A stretch of 36,411 nucleotides of DNA. Origin: Litorimonas sp049647245. GTDB taxonomy: Bacteria > Pseudomonadota > Alphaproteobacteria > Caulobacterales > Maricaulaceae. Below, in pieces: positions 24,224-31,944 of this stretch. Made by a program: the position numbers and the translations under genes. Under the pieces are notes generated by a model that was not told the origin of the DNA, ran no database searches, and saw only the letters and a program-made list of their open reading frames with translations. Location: assembly GCA_049647245.1 (NCBI GenBank), contig JBARXH010000202.1, positions 1-36,411 on the forward strand, written 5' to 3'. The stretch's first letter is position 1. The number at the start of each line of letters is the position of its first letter.

Positions 24224-26203
24224 ATGACCGACATGCCGGAGACCAGCGCAATGGAAACAGACGTCAAAGCCTACCCGGTACCGCAGGCCTTCGCCGCGTC
24301 GTCCAATCTCACATCCGACGATTACCGCGCGCTCTATGAGCGCTCCGTCACGGACCGGGAGGAGTTCTTCCGTGAACAGGGTCGGCGCGTCCAGTGGATG
24401 AGCGAACCCAGCCATGTCGGGTCCTGGTCCTTCGAGGCCCCGGTGAAGATCGAATGGTACCGCGACGGCATCCTGAACGTGACGGAGAGCTGCCTCGATC
24501 GGCATTTGGATGCGCGCGGCGACAAGGTCGCCATCCTGTTCGAAGGCGACGAGCCGGGCCAGAGCCGGTCCTACACCTACCGCGAGGTCCACGCCGAAGT
24601 CTGCCGCATGGCCAATGCGCTGAAGGCGAATGGGGCGCAGAAAGGCGACCGGATCACGCTCTACATGCCGATGATTCCGGAAGCGGCCTTCGCCATGCTG
24701 GCCTGCGCGCGTATCGGGGCCGTCCATTCGGTCGTGTTCGGCGGCTTCTCCCCCGACGCGCTCGCCGGGCGGATCGTGGACTGCGACAGCCATATGGTGA
24801 TCACGGCCGACGAAGGGATGCGCGGCGGGCGCACCGTGCCCCTGAAGACCAACGCCGACGCCGCCTGCGAGATCGCGGCCAGAGCAGGCGTCACGGTCCG
24901 GACGCAGCTCGTGGTCCGGCGCACGGGAGGCGATGTCGGATGGCAGAACGGGCGGGACGTGTGGCTGCACGAGGCGGTCGCGACTGTGCCTGACGACTGC
25001 CCCGCCGAGCCGATGAGCGCCGAAGACCCGCTCTTCATTCTCTATACTTCCGGTTCCACCGGACAGCCGAAAGGCGTGCTGCATACGTGCGGCGGCTATC
25101 TCGTCTGGGCGTCCATGACGCATGACTATGTATTCGATCTGAAAGAGGACGACGTCTACTGGTGCACGGCCGATGTGGGCTGGGTCACGGGGCACACCTA
25201 CATCGTCTACGGGCCGCTCGCCAACGGCGCGACGACCGTGATGTTCGAGGGTGTTCCGACCTATCCGGACGCGTCGCGCTTCTGGCAGGTGGTGGACGAA
25301 CACAAGGTCTCGCTCTTCTACACCGCGCCCACCGCGATCCGCGCGCTCATGCGCGACGGGGACGCGCCGGTGAAAGCCACCGACCGCTCCTCCCTGCGTG
25401 TTCTGGGCACGGTCGGCGAACCGATCAACCCGGAAGCCTGGGAATGGTATTTCCACACTGTCGGGGACGGGCGTTGCCCCATCATCGACACATGGTGGCA
25501 GACCGAAACGGGCGGCGCGATGATCGTTCCGCTGCCCGGGACGGTCGACATGAAGCCCGGCGCAGGGACCTTTCCCATGTTCGGCATCGAGCCGGAGCTG
25601 GTGGACGCGGACGGCAAAGTGCTGGAGGGCGCGACAGAAGGCAATCTTGTCATCACGGCGAGCTGGCCGGGCCAGATGCGCACCGTCTACGGCGATCATG
25701 CCCGCTTCGAGCAGACCTATTTCTCCACCTATCCCGGCACATACTTCACGGGCGACGGCGCGCGACGCGACGCGGACGGCACCATCTGGATTACGGGCCG
25801 CGTGGACGACGTCATCAACGTGTCCGGCCACCGCATGGGCACGGCCGAGGTCGAAGCCGCGCTGGGCAGCCATCCGGACGTCGCCGAGAGCGCCGTGGTG
25901 GGCTTCCCCCACGACATAAAGGGCCAGGGCATCTATGCCTATGTCACCACGGTTGCGGGCGTGGAAGAAACGGACGCGCTGAAGACGGCTCTGGTCAAGC
26001 ATGTCCGCGCCGAGATCGGGCCCATCGCCACGCCTGACCTGATCCAGTTCAGCAACGGCCTGCCCAAGACCCGCTCCGGCAAGATCATGCGCCGCATCCT
26101 GAGAAAGATCGCCGCCGACGACTTCGGCAATCTGGGCGATACGAGCACGCTGGCGGAGCCCGGCGTGGTCGACGCGCTGATCGAAGGGCGAATGAACCGC
26201 TAG
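24224..26203 (+). CDS. acs: Acetyl-coenzyme A synthetase
   Basis: This AMP-forming acetyl-CoA synthetase makes acetyl-CoA from acetate, ATP and CoA. The 659-residue protein shows the P-loop-like YTSGSTGQPKGVLHT (about 273-287), WWQTETGG (about 425), GRVDDVINVSGHRMGTAEVE (hinge and CoA region) and PKTRSGKIMRR, where Lys620 matches the lysine acetylated for control in other Acs. ATG 24224 is used because AGGAGG (24214-24219) lies directly upstream; the open frame extends to 24095 inside the porin gene and is discarded. It is co-transcribed with the porin and placed beside the CrbSR pair. Confidence 0.96.
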   Translation: MTDMPETSAMETDVKAYPVPQAFAASSNLTSDDYRALYERSVTDREEFFREQGRRVQWMSEPSHVGSWSFEAPVKIEWYRDGILNVTESCLDRHLDARGDKVAILFEGDEPGQSRSYTYREVHAEVCRMANALKANGAQKGDRITLYMPMIPEAAFAMLACARIGAVHSVVFGGFSPDALAGRIVDCDSHMVITADEGMRGGRTVPLKTNADAACEIAARAGVTVRTQLVVRRTGGDVGWQNGRDVWLHEAVATVPDDCPAEPMSAEDPLFILYTSGSTGQPKGVLHTCGGYLVWASMTHDYVFDLKEDDVYWCTADVGWVTGHTYIVYGPLANGATTVMFEGVPTYPDASRFWQVVDEHKVSLFYTAPTAIRALMRDGDAPVKATDRSSLRVLGTVGEPINPEAWEWYFHTVGDGRCPIIDTWWQTETGGAMIVPLPGTVDMKPGAGTFPMFGIEPELVDADGKVLEGATEGNLVITASWPGQMRTVYGDHARFEQTYFSTYPGTYFTGDGARRDADGTIWITGRVDDVINVSGHRMGTAEVEAALGSHPDVAESAVVGFPHDIKGQGIYAYVTTVAGVEETDALKTALVKHVRAEIGPIATPDLIQFSNGLPKTRSGKIMRRILRKIAADDFGNLGDTSTLAEPGVVDALIEGRMNR

Positions 26204-26234
26204 GCCCCTATCCCGCCTCGACCCGGTCGGTCGC

Positions 26235-26252
26235 GCGTGGCATCAGCCACGC
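26235..26252. other. Hairpin between acs and fcl
   Basis: A perfect 7-bp stem, GCGTGGC/GCCACGC, with a four-base loop lies 32 bases after the acs stop. No T run follows in either direction, so it could be a weak terminator, an mRNA 3' end stabiliser or an operator for fcl. Confidence 0.4.
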
Positions 26253-26290
26253 ATGGCCGAGACTGACCATTGCGTTTCCGGGGTGAGCCG

Positions 26291-27241
26291 GTGAGCCGCA
26301 ACTTCGTCGCAGGACACCGCGGCATGGTGGGATCCGCCTTGTGCCGCGCGCTGGAGGCGCGGGGCGGGGAGGACGTGGTGACGCGAACGCGGGCGGAACT
26401 CGACCTGACGAACCAGGCCGCCGTCCAGCGGTTCTTTGCCGAAGAGACGCTGGACGCGGTCTATCTGTCGGCCGCCAAGGTGGGCGGGATCCTCGCCAAC
26501 AGCCGCTACCCAGCCGACTTCATCGCCGACAACCTCGCCATCCAGCAGAACGTTATCATGGGCGCTCACGAGGCGGATGTGGACCGACTGCTCTTTCTGG
26601 GGTCGTCCTGCATCTACCCGCGCGAGGCGGAACAGCCGATCCGGGAAGAGGCTCTTCTGACGGGACCGCTGGAGCCGACCAACGAACCCTACGCCGTGGC
26701 CAAGATCGCAGGCATCAAGCTGTGCGAGAGCCTCAACCGCCAATTCGGGCGCGATTATCGCTGCCTCATGCCGACCAATCTCTACGGGCCGCACGACAAT
26801 TTCCACCCGGACAACAGCCACGTCGTCCCGGCGCTGATGCGTCGCTTCCACGAGGCCAAGCAGGCGGGAGAGGCTAGAGTGACAGTTTGGGGCAGCGGGC
26901 ATCCCATGCGGGAGTTTCTCCATGTGGACGATCTGGCGGAGGCATCACTGCACCTGATGCATCTCGACCGGAAGATGCTCGACGCGCAGACGGAACCCAT
27001 GCGTTCGCACTTGAACGCCGGAACGGGACGGGATTGCACTATCCGGGAATTGGCCGAGCGCATTTCGGACGTGGTCGGCTTCGGAGGAGAGGTCGAATTC
27101 GACACGTCCAAGCCGGACGGCACACCGCGCAAACGGCTGGATGTGTCGAGAATGGACGCGCTGGGCTGGAGTGCGAAGACGTCTCTGGAAGACGGGCTAC
27201 GCGAAACCTACGGCTGGTATTTGGAGAATGTGGCCCGTTGA
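26291..27241 (+). CDS. fcl: GDP-L-fucose synthase
   Basis: This bifunctional NADPH-dependent epimerase/reductase converts GDP-4-keto-6-deoxymannose to GDP-L-fucose. The 316-residue protein has the nucleotide-binding GHRGMVGS (8-15) and the short-chain-dehydrogenase catalytic set Ser105, Cys107 (GSSCIYP), Tyr134 and Lys138 (YAVAK). It also has the family segment NLYGPHDNFHPDNSHVVPAL. The GTG at 26291 gives the usual xSRxFVAGHRG start; a TTG at 26270 would only add seven residues. The usual preceding gmd gene is not in this window. It supplies fucose for a surface polysaccharide. Confidence 0.94.
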   Translation: MSRNFVAGHRGMVGSALCRALEARGGEDVVTRTRAELDLTNQAAVQRFFAEETLDAVYLSAAKVGGILANSRYPADFIADNLAIQQNVIMGAHEADVDRLLFLGSSCIYPREAEQPIREEALLTGPLEPTNEPYAVAKIAGIKLCESLNRQFGRDYRCLMPTNLYGPHDNFHPDNSHVVPALMRRFHEAKQAGEARVTVWGSGHPMREFLHVDDLAEASLHLMHLDRKMLDAQTEPMRSHLNAGTGRDCTIRELAERISDVVGFGGEVEFDTSKPDGTPRKRLDVSRMDALGWSAKTSLEDGLRETYGWYLENVAR

Positions 27242-27244
27242 CGC

Positions 27245-27261
27245 CGGCTCGATGCGAGCCG
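27245..27261. terminator. Candidate bidirectional terminator between fcl and sugar transferase
   Basis: A perfect 7-bp stem, CGGCTCG/CGAGCCG, with a three-base loop lies between the convergent stops of fcl (27241) and the sugar transferase (27266). No U-tract flanks it, so it is an inferred terminator of the no-tail type. Confidence 0.42.
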
Positions 27262-27265
27262 TCGG

Positions 27266-27856
27266 TTACTTCACCAAATCGTGGCGGTGCAGGATCCCGA
27301 TAGTCGTCATGAGGATTTTCATGTCGAGTACCAAGCACATTTCGCGCGCATAGAAGGCGTCGTAGCGGACCTTGCGGCGGGGCGTGACGAAGTTTCGGCC
27401 GTTGATCTGGGCCAGACCCGTGATGCCGGGACGCACGGACATGGTCGCCTCGCACGACGCTCGCAGCTCTGCCGCCAGGTCGGATGCGAGTACCGGACGA
27501 AGCCCGATCAGGCTCATATGGCCCATTATGACGGACCAGAACTGCGGAACTTCATCGAGGCTGGTATTGCGCAGAAACTGGCCGATGGGCGTCATCTTGC
27601 AGTCATCCGCCCCCGCGAGTTCGCGCGACATGACCTTCGAGCAGGTCGTCATGGTCCGGAACTTCGGCATGCGAAAGATCCTGCCGTTGCGGCCCACCCG
27701 CTCGGACCAGAACAGGCCCGGGCCCTTGGACGTCAGCCTGACGGCCAGCCAGATAATCATCATCGGCACCAGAAGCGCCGTGAAGAACAGGAGACCCACC
27801 AAAAGGTCCATGGCCCGCTTCAAGATCGGATAATATTTCCTGCCGAATGCGAACAT
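27266..27856 (-). CDS. Sugar transferase (monotopic phosphoglycosyl transferase)
   Basis: This 196-residue protein belongs to the bacterial sugar-transferase family (WcaJ/PglC catalytic domain). It puts the first sugar-phosphate on undecaprenyl phosphate at the cytoplasmic face of the inner membrane. Visible: KRAMDLL, a re-entrant hydrophobic helix (15-40) with a helix-breaking Pro31, KFRTM (65-69), and the catalytic Asp101-Glu102 in LDEVPQFWSV. The segment HMSLIGLRP and a C-terminal VRPGITGLAQINGRN complete the domain. It lacks the large N-terminal domain of WcaJ and is the short form. No strong ribosome site precedes the ATG, but a 12-codon ORF ends in TGATG at this start. Substrate unknown. 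Confidence 0.9.
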   Translation of the reverse strand: MFAFGRKYYPILKRAMDLLVGLLFFTALLVPMMIIWLAVRLTSKGPGLFWSERVGRNGRIFRMPKFRTMTTCSKVMSRELAGADDCKMTPIGQFLRNTSLDEVPQFWSVIMGHMSLIGLRPVLASDLAAELRASCEATMSVRPGITGLAQINGRNFVTPRRKVRYDAFYAREMCLVLDMKILMTTIGILHRHDLVK

Positions 27857-27894
27857 CAGAACAGGCTTGTAGCAGTCTTCGATGTCAGTTTCAT
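27856..27894 (-). CDS. Possible 12-codon leader ORF before the sugar transferase
   Basis: A reading frame encoding MKLTSKTATSLF starts at 27894 and its TGA overlaps the ATG of the sugar transferase (TGATG). GGGG lies about eight bases before its ATG. The sugar-transferase gene itself has no clear ribosome site, so coupling through this leader would explain its translation. It could be chance; no Ser/Thr codon bias or other attenuation signal is evident. Confidence 0.4.
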   Translation of the reverse strand: MKLTSKTATSLF

Positions 27895-28033
27895 GAGAAA
27901 AGCCCCACTATTCTCAGTCGTTGGAAGGGGTCATGCAAAGGTCAGGCCAAGCCGGCGAGACTTCGAAGCGAAATCAAGCCGGAGTCCTGACGTATCTCAC
28001 ATGCCAGATTGGCAATCTTTCATCCGGACAAAT

Positions 28034-28054
28034 AAAAAGCGCCCCGAAAGGCGC
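28034..28054 (-). terminator. Intrinsic terminator of the small secreted-protein gene
   Basis: On the minus strand, GCGCC-TTTCGG-GGCGC (stem arms 28054-28050 and 28043-28039) is followed directly by TTTTTATTT. This is a classic rho-independent terminator about 30 bases after the stop of the 144-residue secreted protein. It is the clearest in the window. Confidence 0.8.
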
Positions 28055-28083
28055 CTTTCATATCTGGCGAAAGCCGTCCGCAA

Positions 28084-28518
28084 TTACGGGCTGGCAGGCT
28101 CGTCGTCATCGTCCGCAATGGCGATGGCCGTCGCCGTCACGGCAGCGGCACCGATCAGCAGCGGCAGGAGGCCGAGCTGCAGATCCTGGCCTTCGAAGTC
28201 GGCCGCAGCGCAGACGCCGTTGGCGGAGGTGAAGGCCGCGTCGCAAGCGGACGTGCTGGCGTTGACGATAACGCTCTGGTTGGCGTCGAGATCGAACTCG
28301 CAACCATTGACCAGCTCGATCGTGATGGCTTTCTCGACGGCCGTCACGCAGTCGCCGTCGGCGAGCAGGCTGACATCCTGTGCGGAGTAGTATTCGCCGG
28401 CACGCTTGACGACGGCTTCACCGTCCGTATCGATCTGGCCAGCAACCTGTGCGAAGGCGGGGGCAACCATGCTCGCGGAGAGCAGAGCGGCGATGCATGT
28501 AGCTTTGACGCTAGACAT
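28084..28518 (-). CDS. Small secreted protein with hydrophobic helix and Asp-rich tail
   Basis: This 144-residue protein of unrecognised family has a signal peptide cleaved after AFA (residue 23). It then has a polar domain with four cysteines (57, 73, 92, 103), enough for two disulfides. A hydrophobic helix (about 115-135) and the tail ADDDDEPASP follow. The layout (signal, soluble domain, helix, acidic tail) suggests a protein held at the inner membrane or handled by a sorting step. AGGGA precedes the ATG by about eight bases. A plausible promoter (28548-28576) and a strong terminator make it a single-gene transcript between polysaccharide genes. Confidence 0.65.
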   Translation of the reverse strand: MSSVKATCIAALLSASMVAPAFAQVAGQIDTDGEAVVKRAGEYYSAQDVSLLADGDCVTAVEKAITIELVNGCEFDLDANQSVIVNASTSACDAAFTSANGVCAAADFEGQDLQLGLLPLLIGAAAVTATAIAIADDDDEPASP

Positions 28519-28547
28519 AGTGATAGTCCCTATTAAATTCAGAGCAC

Positions 28548-28576
28548 TCCATACGCGCCCGGATTGAGTTGTTCAA
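28548..28576 (-). promoter_or_regulatory. Possible promoter of the small secreted-protein gene
   Basis: On the minus strand, TTGAAC (28576-28571) and TATGGA (28553-28548) are separated by 17 bases, giving a transcript start near 28541. The match to consensus is moderate. Confidence 0.35.
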
Positions 28577-28608
28577 GCATCAAATCCTTGACCATAGGTG
28601 AAGATTTC

Positions 28609-29247
28609 ATGACCTCCCCACCCACAGCCAAAGCGGAACGTGGGGTGGCCGGCTTGTTGTCTTCCTACGCCTTGGCCGCATTTGCGTTCCTATTTTCATT
28701 TGCCTGGCCGGGGATCGCCACGGCCCGGCAGTCCGCGCCGCCGGTCCAGCCAACCGTGCAGCAGAGCGAAATCGTCGGCACGGCGACCTTCTACAGCCAT
28801 TCTTTCGGAGAGAACTTTCCGCACGCCTTCGTCCTGATCGAAACGCGCAATGCCTACGGGCAGATCGCTCAGGACGCGTTCGGATTTTCGGCGCGGCATC
28901 TGTCGCCCAAGATCCTCATGGGCACGGTCGATGGGCATATCGCCATTCCCTCGGCTCGCTATGTCCGCCAGTCCGACCCGCATTTTACCTTGCCCGTCAC
29001 GCGGGCGCAGATGGCGCGGATCGGCGCGATCCGAAATCGCTGGAGTGCCGGCGAGGGCGGACGCTACAATCTAAATCGCCGCAACTGCGTCCATTTTATC
29101 GGCGAACTGGCCGAAGCGGTCGGGCTGCGCACCAATCGCGACAGCGCACACTTCAAGGAACCCGCCTCGTTCCTGCGCGAAGTCGCGGCCCTGAACGTGG
29201 AGCGCTTTCCGCCCGGCTCCGTCCCGCATGCGGAGGCCGGGCGCTGA
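28609..29247 (+). CDS. Secreted protein, possible permuted papain-like fold
   Basis: This 212-residue protein has an N-terminal hydrophobic segment (about 13-38), probably a signal peptide or anchor, ending IATARQ. Two motifs stand out: NFPHAFVLIETRN, with His72, and YNLNRRNCVHFIGEL, with Cys160. Asn-Cys-x-His-Phe after an early histidine resembles the circularly permuted papain-like (LRAT/NlpC-type) arrangement, in which His precedes the nucleophile Cys. This is a family-level guess; substrate could be peptide, amide or acyl ester. ATG 28609 has AGGTGAAG just upstream. The M48 peptidase gene follows. Confidence 0.65.
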   Translation: MTSPPTAKAERGVAGLLSSYALAAFAFLFSFAWPGIATARQSAPPVQPTVQQSEIVGTATFYSHSFGENFPHAFVLIETRNAYGQIAQDAFGFSARHLSPKILMGTVDGHIAIPSARYVRQSDPHFTLPVTRAQMARIGAIRNRWSAGEGGRYNLNRRNCVHFIGELAEAVGLRTNRDSAHFKEPASFLREVAALNVERFPPGSVPHAEAGR

Positions 29248-29294
29248 CCCGGCAACCCCTCACGCGCGTCGCGGCGTTATCGGCCTGCACGGCT

Positions 29295-30200
29295 ATGCTG
29301 CTGGTCATGGGTAGCTGGATGAGCGTCTGGTCCTCGCAGGCGCAAGCGGCCGAACCCTCGGTTCTGTCGCAGCCCATGACGGAGTATCTGGCGACGACCG
29401 AGCGTCTGGAAGACATCGCGCTTCGGCTCGCGGGTGCCGCAGGGGGCCAATGCGCAAATGGCTGGCGGCATCCCGGAGTGAGCACCCATTCGCGCGCGGA
29501 CTACCCGTCCGAGCTCCAGGCTGAGGCAAGCCGCCTTGTAGGTGATATCCCCATCATACGACGCGTCACCGACCCCGCTCTCGCCGGACGGATCGCTCCG
29601 GGGGACGTTCTGCTGGGCCTTGACGGCGCCCCTGCCGCCTCCGGCAGCCTCGCCCTGCAGGCCCGGCTCTCCACAGGACGGATAATCGTCGCCACCGGCG
29701 GAACAGAGCGCACCGTGCGCCACGACTGGCCCCGCCTGTGCTACCGTCCCGTCCGGATCGTCCCCGGCTGGGACGTCTCGGCCCGGACGACGGCGGACGC
29801 GGTGGAGCTATCGCGCGGGCTGCTGCGCTACGTCCGCACCGAAGACGAGCTGGCCTTCGCCCTCGCTCACGAGCTGTCGCATTTCATGCTGGGCCATCCG
29901 CAAGTTCTTGCGCGCGCGCGGGCGGAGGGGCGACGCCGTCCGGCCCTGAGCCGACAGCTGGAAGAGGAAGCCGACCGGGGAGCCGTTTTCCTTATGGCAC
30001 GGGCCGGTTACGCAACTGGCGCAGGTCTGGACTTCATCGAAAGAAGCAGCGTGCTCCGGGATGTGCCCCTGTTCGGACTGTCTAGCCATCCATCGCGGTC
30101 CTCGCGTCTGCGAAAGATGCGGACAACGCTGGGACAGCTCCCGCCCCCGGACGCCGATCTGTCCATCCGGGCGTTCGTGGACGCCACGGCGACGTCCTAG
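29295..30200 (+). CDS. Secreted M48-family metallopeptidase with PDZ-like segment
   Basis: This 301-residue periplasmic zinc peptidase has a hydrophobic N-terminus ending AQA. A PDZ-like segment follows (about 80-125, DPALAGRIAPGDVLLGLDG), then the HExxH motif HELSH (His192, Glu193, His196) and the third-ligand motif ExxxD (Glu223-Asp227 in LEEEAD). It resembles the BepA/LoiP group of M48 proteins. From ATG 29295 the signal sequence lacks a positive n-region. An in-frame CTG at 29244, overlapping the previous stop, would add TRQPLTRVAA and make a normal signal peptide. The gene follows the papain-like protein by 47 bases and its TAG overlaps a convergent stop. Confidence 0.85.
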   Translation: MLLVMGSWMSVWSSQAQAAEPSVLSQPMTEYLATTERLEDIALRLAGAAGGQCANGWRHPGVSTHSRADYPSELQAEASRLVGDIPIIRRVTDPALAGRIAPGDVLLGLDGAPAASGSLALQARLSTGRIIVATGGTERTVRHDWPRLCYRPVRIVPGWDVSARTTADAVELSRGLLRYVRTEDELAFALAHELSHFMLGHPQVLARARAEGRRRPALSRQLEEEADRGAVFLMARAGYATGAGLDFIERSSVLRDVPLFGLSSHPSRSSRLRKMRTTLGQLPPPDADLSIRAFVDATATS

Positions 30201-30970
30201 AGTTCGGACGGCTCCGACAGGAATTCCACCTTCGTGCCGGACAGGCACACGGCGGTGAGCGCGCCGCCCTCCTTGTAGACGCCCGTATCCACGGCGATCC
30301 GGTTGGCCCGGTTTTCCGCTTCGGGAACGATCGAATGGCCGTGCACGACCTTGTGCGGGAACGCCCCCCTGTAGTTCAGGAAATCCTCCCGGATCCACCG
30401 CATGTCTCGGTCGGTCTGGGCATCCAGTTCGACCTTGGGGCGCAGCCCGGCATGAACGAAGATGTAATCGCCCATGATGAGATGGGATTGGAAGCCCCGG
30501 ATGAAATCCTCATGGGCTTCGGGCACGCAGTCGATCAGTTTCTGCATGACGCGCTCCGGCGCCATGTGCATGTCGCCCAGATTGTCCACGCCGTAGGACC
30601 GCGCCGTCGCCCGACCGCCCCAGTCGAACCATCGGCTCATCGCGTCCACGCTCCCGCCGAGGGCCTTGAGGAATATTTCCTCATGGTTGCCCATAAGAAA
30701 GACGGGCTTCATGCCCATCGGCTCGAAGTTCAGCAGCGTCTCCACGACCTGCGCGGATTGCGGACCCCGGTCGATCAGATCGCCCACGAAAACCAGGGTC
30801 ACATCGTCCTGCGGGTGGTACTCCACAGCGTGGCGGCCGATCCGGGACAGGAGCCGCATAAGCGGATCGAGGCATCCGTGAATATCCCCGACCACATAGG
30901 CGCATTGGCCTTCGGGCATGGCCGCAGGACGGGTTTCGACGGATTTTTTTCTGAAGAGGGATTTCAGCAT
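30197..30970 (-). CDS. Calcineurin-like phosphoesterase (PPP type)
   Basis: This 257-residue metallophosphatase has the PPP-family metal motifs GDIHG (28-32), GDLIDRG (63-69), GNHE (94-97) and a downstream HGH in VVHGHS. This set occurs in bacterial PrpA/ApaH-like Ser/Thr or nucleotide phosphatases. ATG 30970 begins MLKSLFRKKSVE; an in-frame start at 31069 adds 33 residues over the divergent promoter region. It is divergent from the Wza-like lipoprotein gene across 200 bases and convergent with the M48 gene. Substrate cannot be deduced. Confidence 0.88.
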   Translation of the reverse strand: MLKSLFRKKSVETRPAAMPEGQCAYVVGDIHGCLDPLMRLLSRIGRHAVEYHPQDDVTLVFVGDLIDRGPQSAQVVETLLNFEPMGMKPVFLMGNHEEIFLKALGGSVDAMSRWFDWGGRATARSYGVDNLGDMHMAPERVMQKLIDCVPEAHEDFIRGFQSHLIMGDYIFVHAGLRPKVELDAQTDRDMRWIREDFLNYRGAFPHKVVHGHSIVPEAENRANRIAVDTGVYKEGGALTAVCLSGTKVEFLSEPSEL

Positions 30971-31066
30971 GACGGCGCGGTGTCCCGATATGGGATCGCG
31001 TTCACACTGACAATGGCATAGTCCACCGGCCGTCCAGCGCCCCCACCTGGCAGGCATGTGCGGCCG

Positions 31067-31084
31067 CAACCCCAGCCGGGGTTG
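31067..31084. other. Perfect inverted repeat in phosphatase/wza divergent region
   Basis: CAACCCC-AGCC-GGGGTTG, 7-bp arms with a four-base loop, is centred in the 200-base space between divergent genes at 30970 and 31172. No T run follows. It could be an operator or an mRNA hairpin. Confidence 0.4.
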
Positions 31085-31171
31085 GAACCGGGCGGTGATT
31101 GCGGTAGGGAACAGGCTCCGAATTCAATGCGTTCGCCCCGATGATCTCCGGGAAGAGGATTTGCTGCCGTC

Positions 31172-31912
31172 ATGACACTGTCCATCGCGTTCAAGCCCAT
31201 TGCGTCCAGACTTCGTGCGGCCGTGCTTCTGTCCTGCATCGCCCTGTCCGCTTGCGCGACCAGCTCGGTCAGCGACAATATCGAGAATTCCGATCTGCTG
31301 GTGCAGGAGTTTCCGCCGGTTTCGGCCAGCGATATCGCCGTCAACACGCTGCGCGACGAGATCAAGATCGGCGATACGGTGGAGATGCAGGTCTACAACA
31401 TCGAAAGCCTGTCCAAGGAATATGTGGTGGACCGGGCCGGACAGGTGAACTTCCCGCTGATCGGCCGGGTCGATGTGGTCGGACTCAACACGTCGGAGCT
31501 GGAGCAGACACTGACCCGCATGTACGGAGCGGATTATCTGCGCGATCCAAGCATCAACATCCGCGTGGAGCCGCGCGAATTGGGCAAGGTCGTGGTCGAC
31601 GGTGCAGTCAACCGGCCGGGCGTGTTCGAAGTCTCCAACGTCATCTCCCTGTCCGAGGCCATCGCGATGGCGGAAGGGCTGAACAACGAGACCACGAACG
31701 GCTCCAGCATCTTCATCGTGCGCAACGTGGACGGGACCCGAAAGGTGCGCGAGATCGACATGCGCGAGGTTCGCAGCTTCGAGGTGGCGGAAATCGACAT
31801 CATTCCGTCCGACGTGATTTTCGTGGACCAGAGCCCGGGCCGGGTGATCTTCAACAATATTCTGCGGTCCAACACGCTGATCCAGACCGGTCTGCTCTTC
31901 GCCGTCCGCTAG
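31172..31912 (+). CDS. Polysaccharide export lipoprotein (Wza/GumB type)
   Basis: This 246-residue outer-membrane or periplasmic lipoprotein of the polysaccharide biosynthesis/export family has a lipobox LSAC with Cys28 after a signal sequence. The poly-export domain follows (DEIKIGDTVEMQVYN, then YVVDRAGQVNFPLIGRV). A soluble SLBB-like domain (GKVVVDGAVNRPGVFEVSN) comes next. It is shorter than E. coli Wza (about 380 residues) and lacks an extra C-terminal helix domain, resembling GumB-like short forms. GAAGAGGA lies about 12 bases before the ATG. It serves translocation of the Wzx/Wzy-type polymer. Confidence 0.9.
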   Translation: MTLSIAFKPIASRLRAAVLLSCIALSACATSSVSDNIENSDLLVQEFPPVSASDIAVNTLRDEIKIGDTVEMQVYNIESLSKEYVVDRAGQVNFPLIGRVDVVGLNTSELEQTLTRMYGADYLRDPSINIRVEPRELGKVVVDGAVNRPGVFEVSNVISLSEAIAMAEGLNNETTNGSSIFIVRNVDGTRKVREIDMREVRSFEVAEIDIIPSDVIFVDQSPGRVIFNNILRSNTLIQTGLLFAVR

Positions 31913-31944
31913 GGGCGAGCCGACTTCAACGTCGAGCCAACGCC

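Noticed and set aside
26270..26290. TTG start for fcl
   Set aside because: It adds seven residues before the usual xSRxFVAGHRG start and has no ribosome site; the GTG at 26291 is better.
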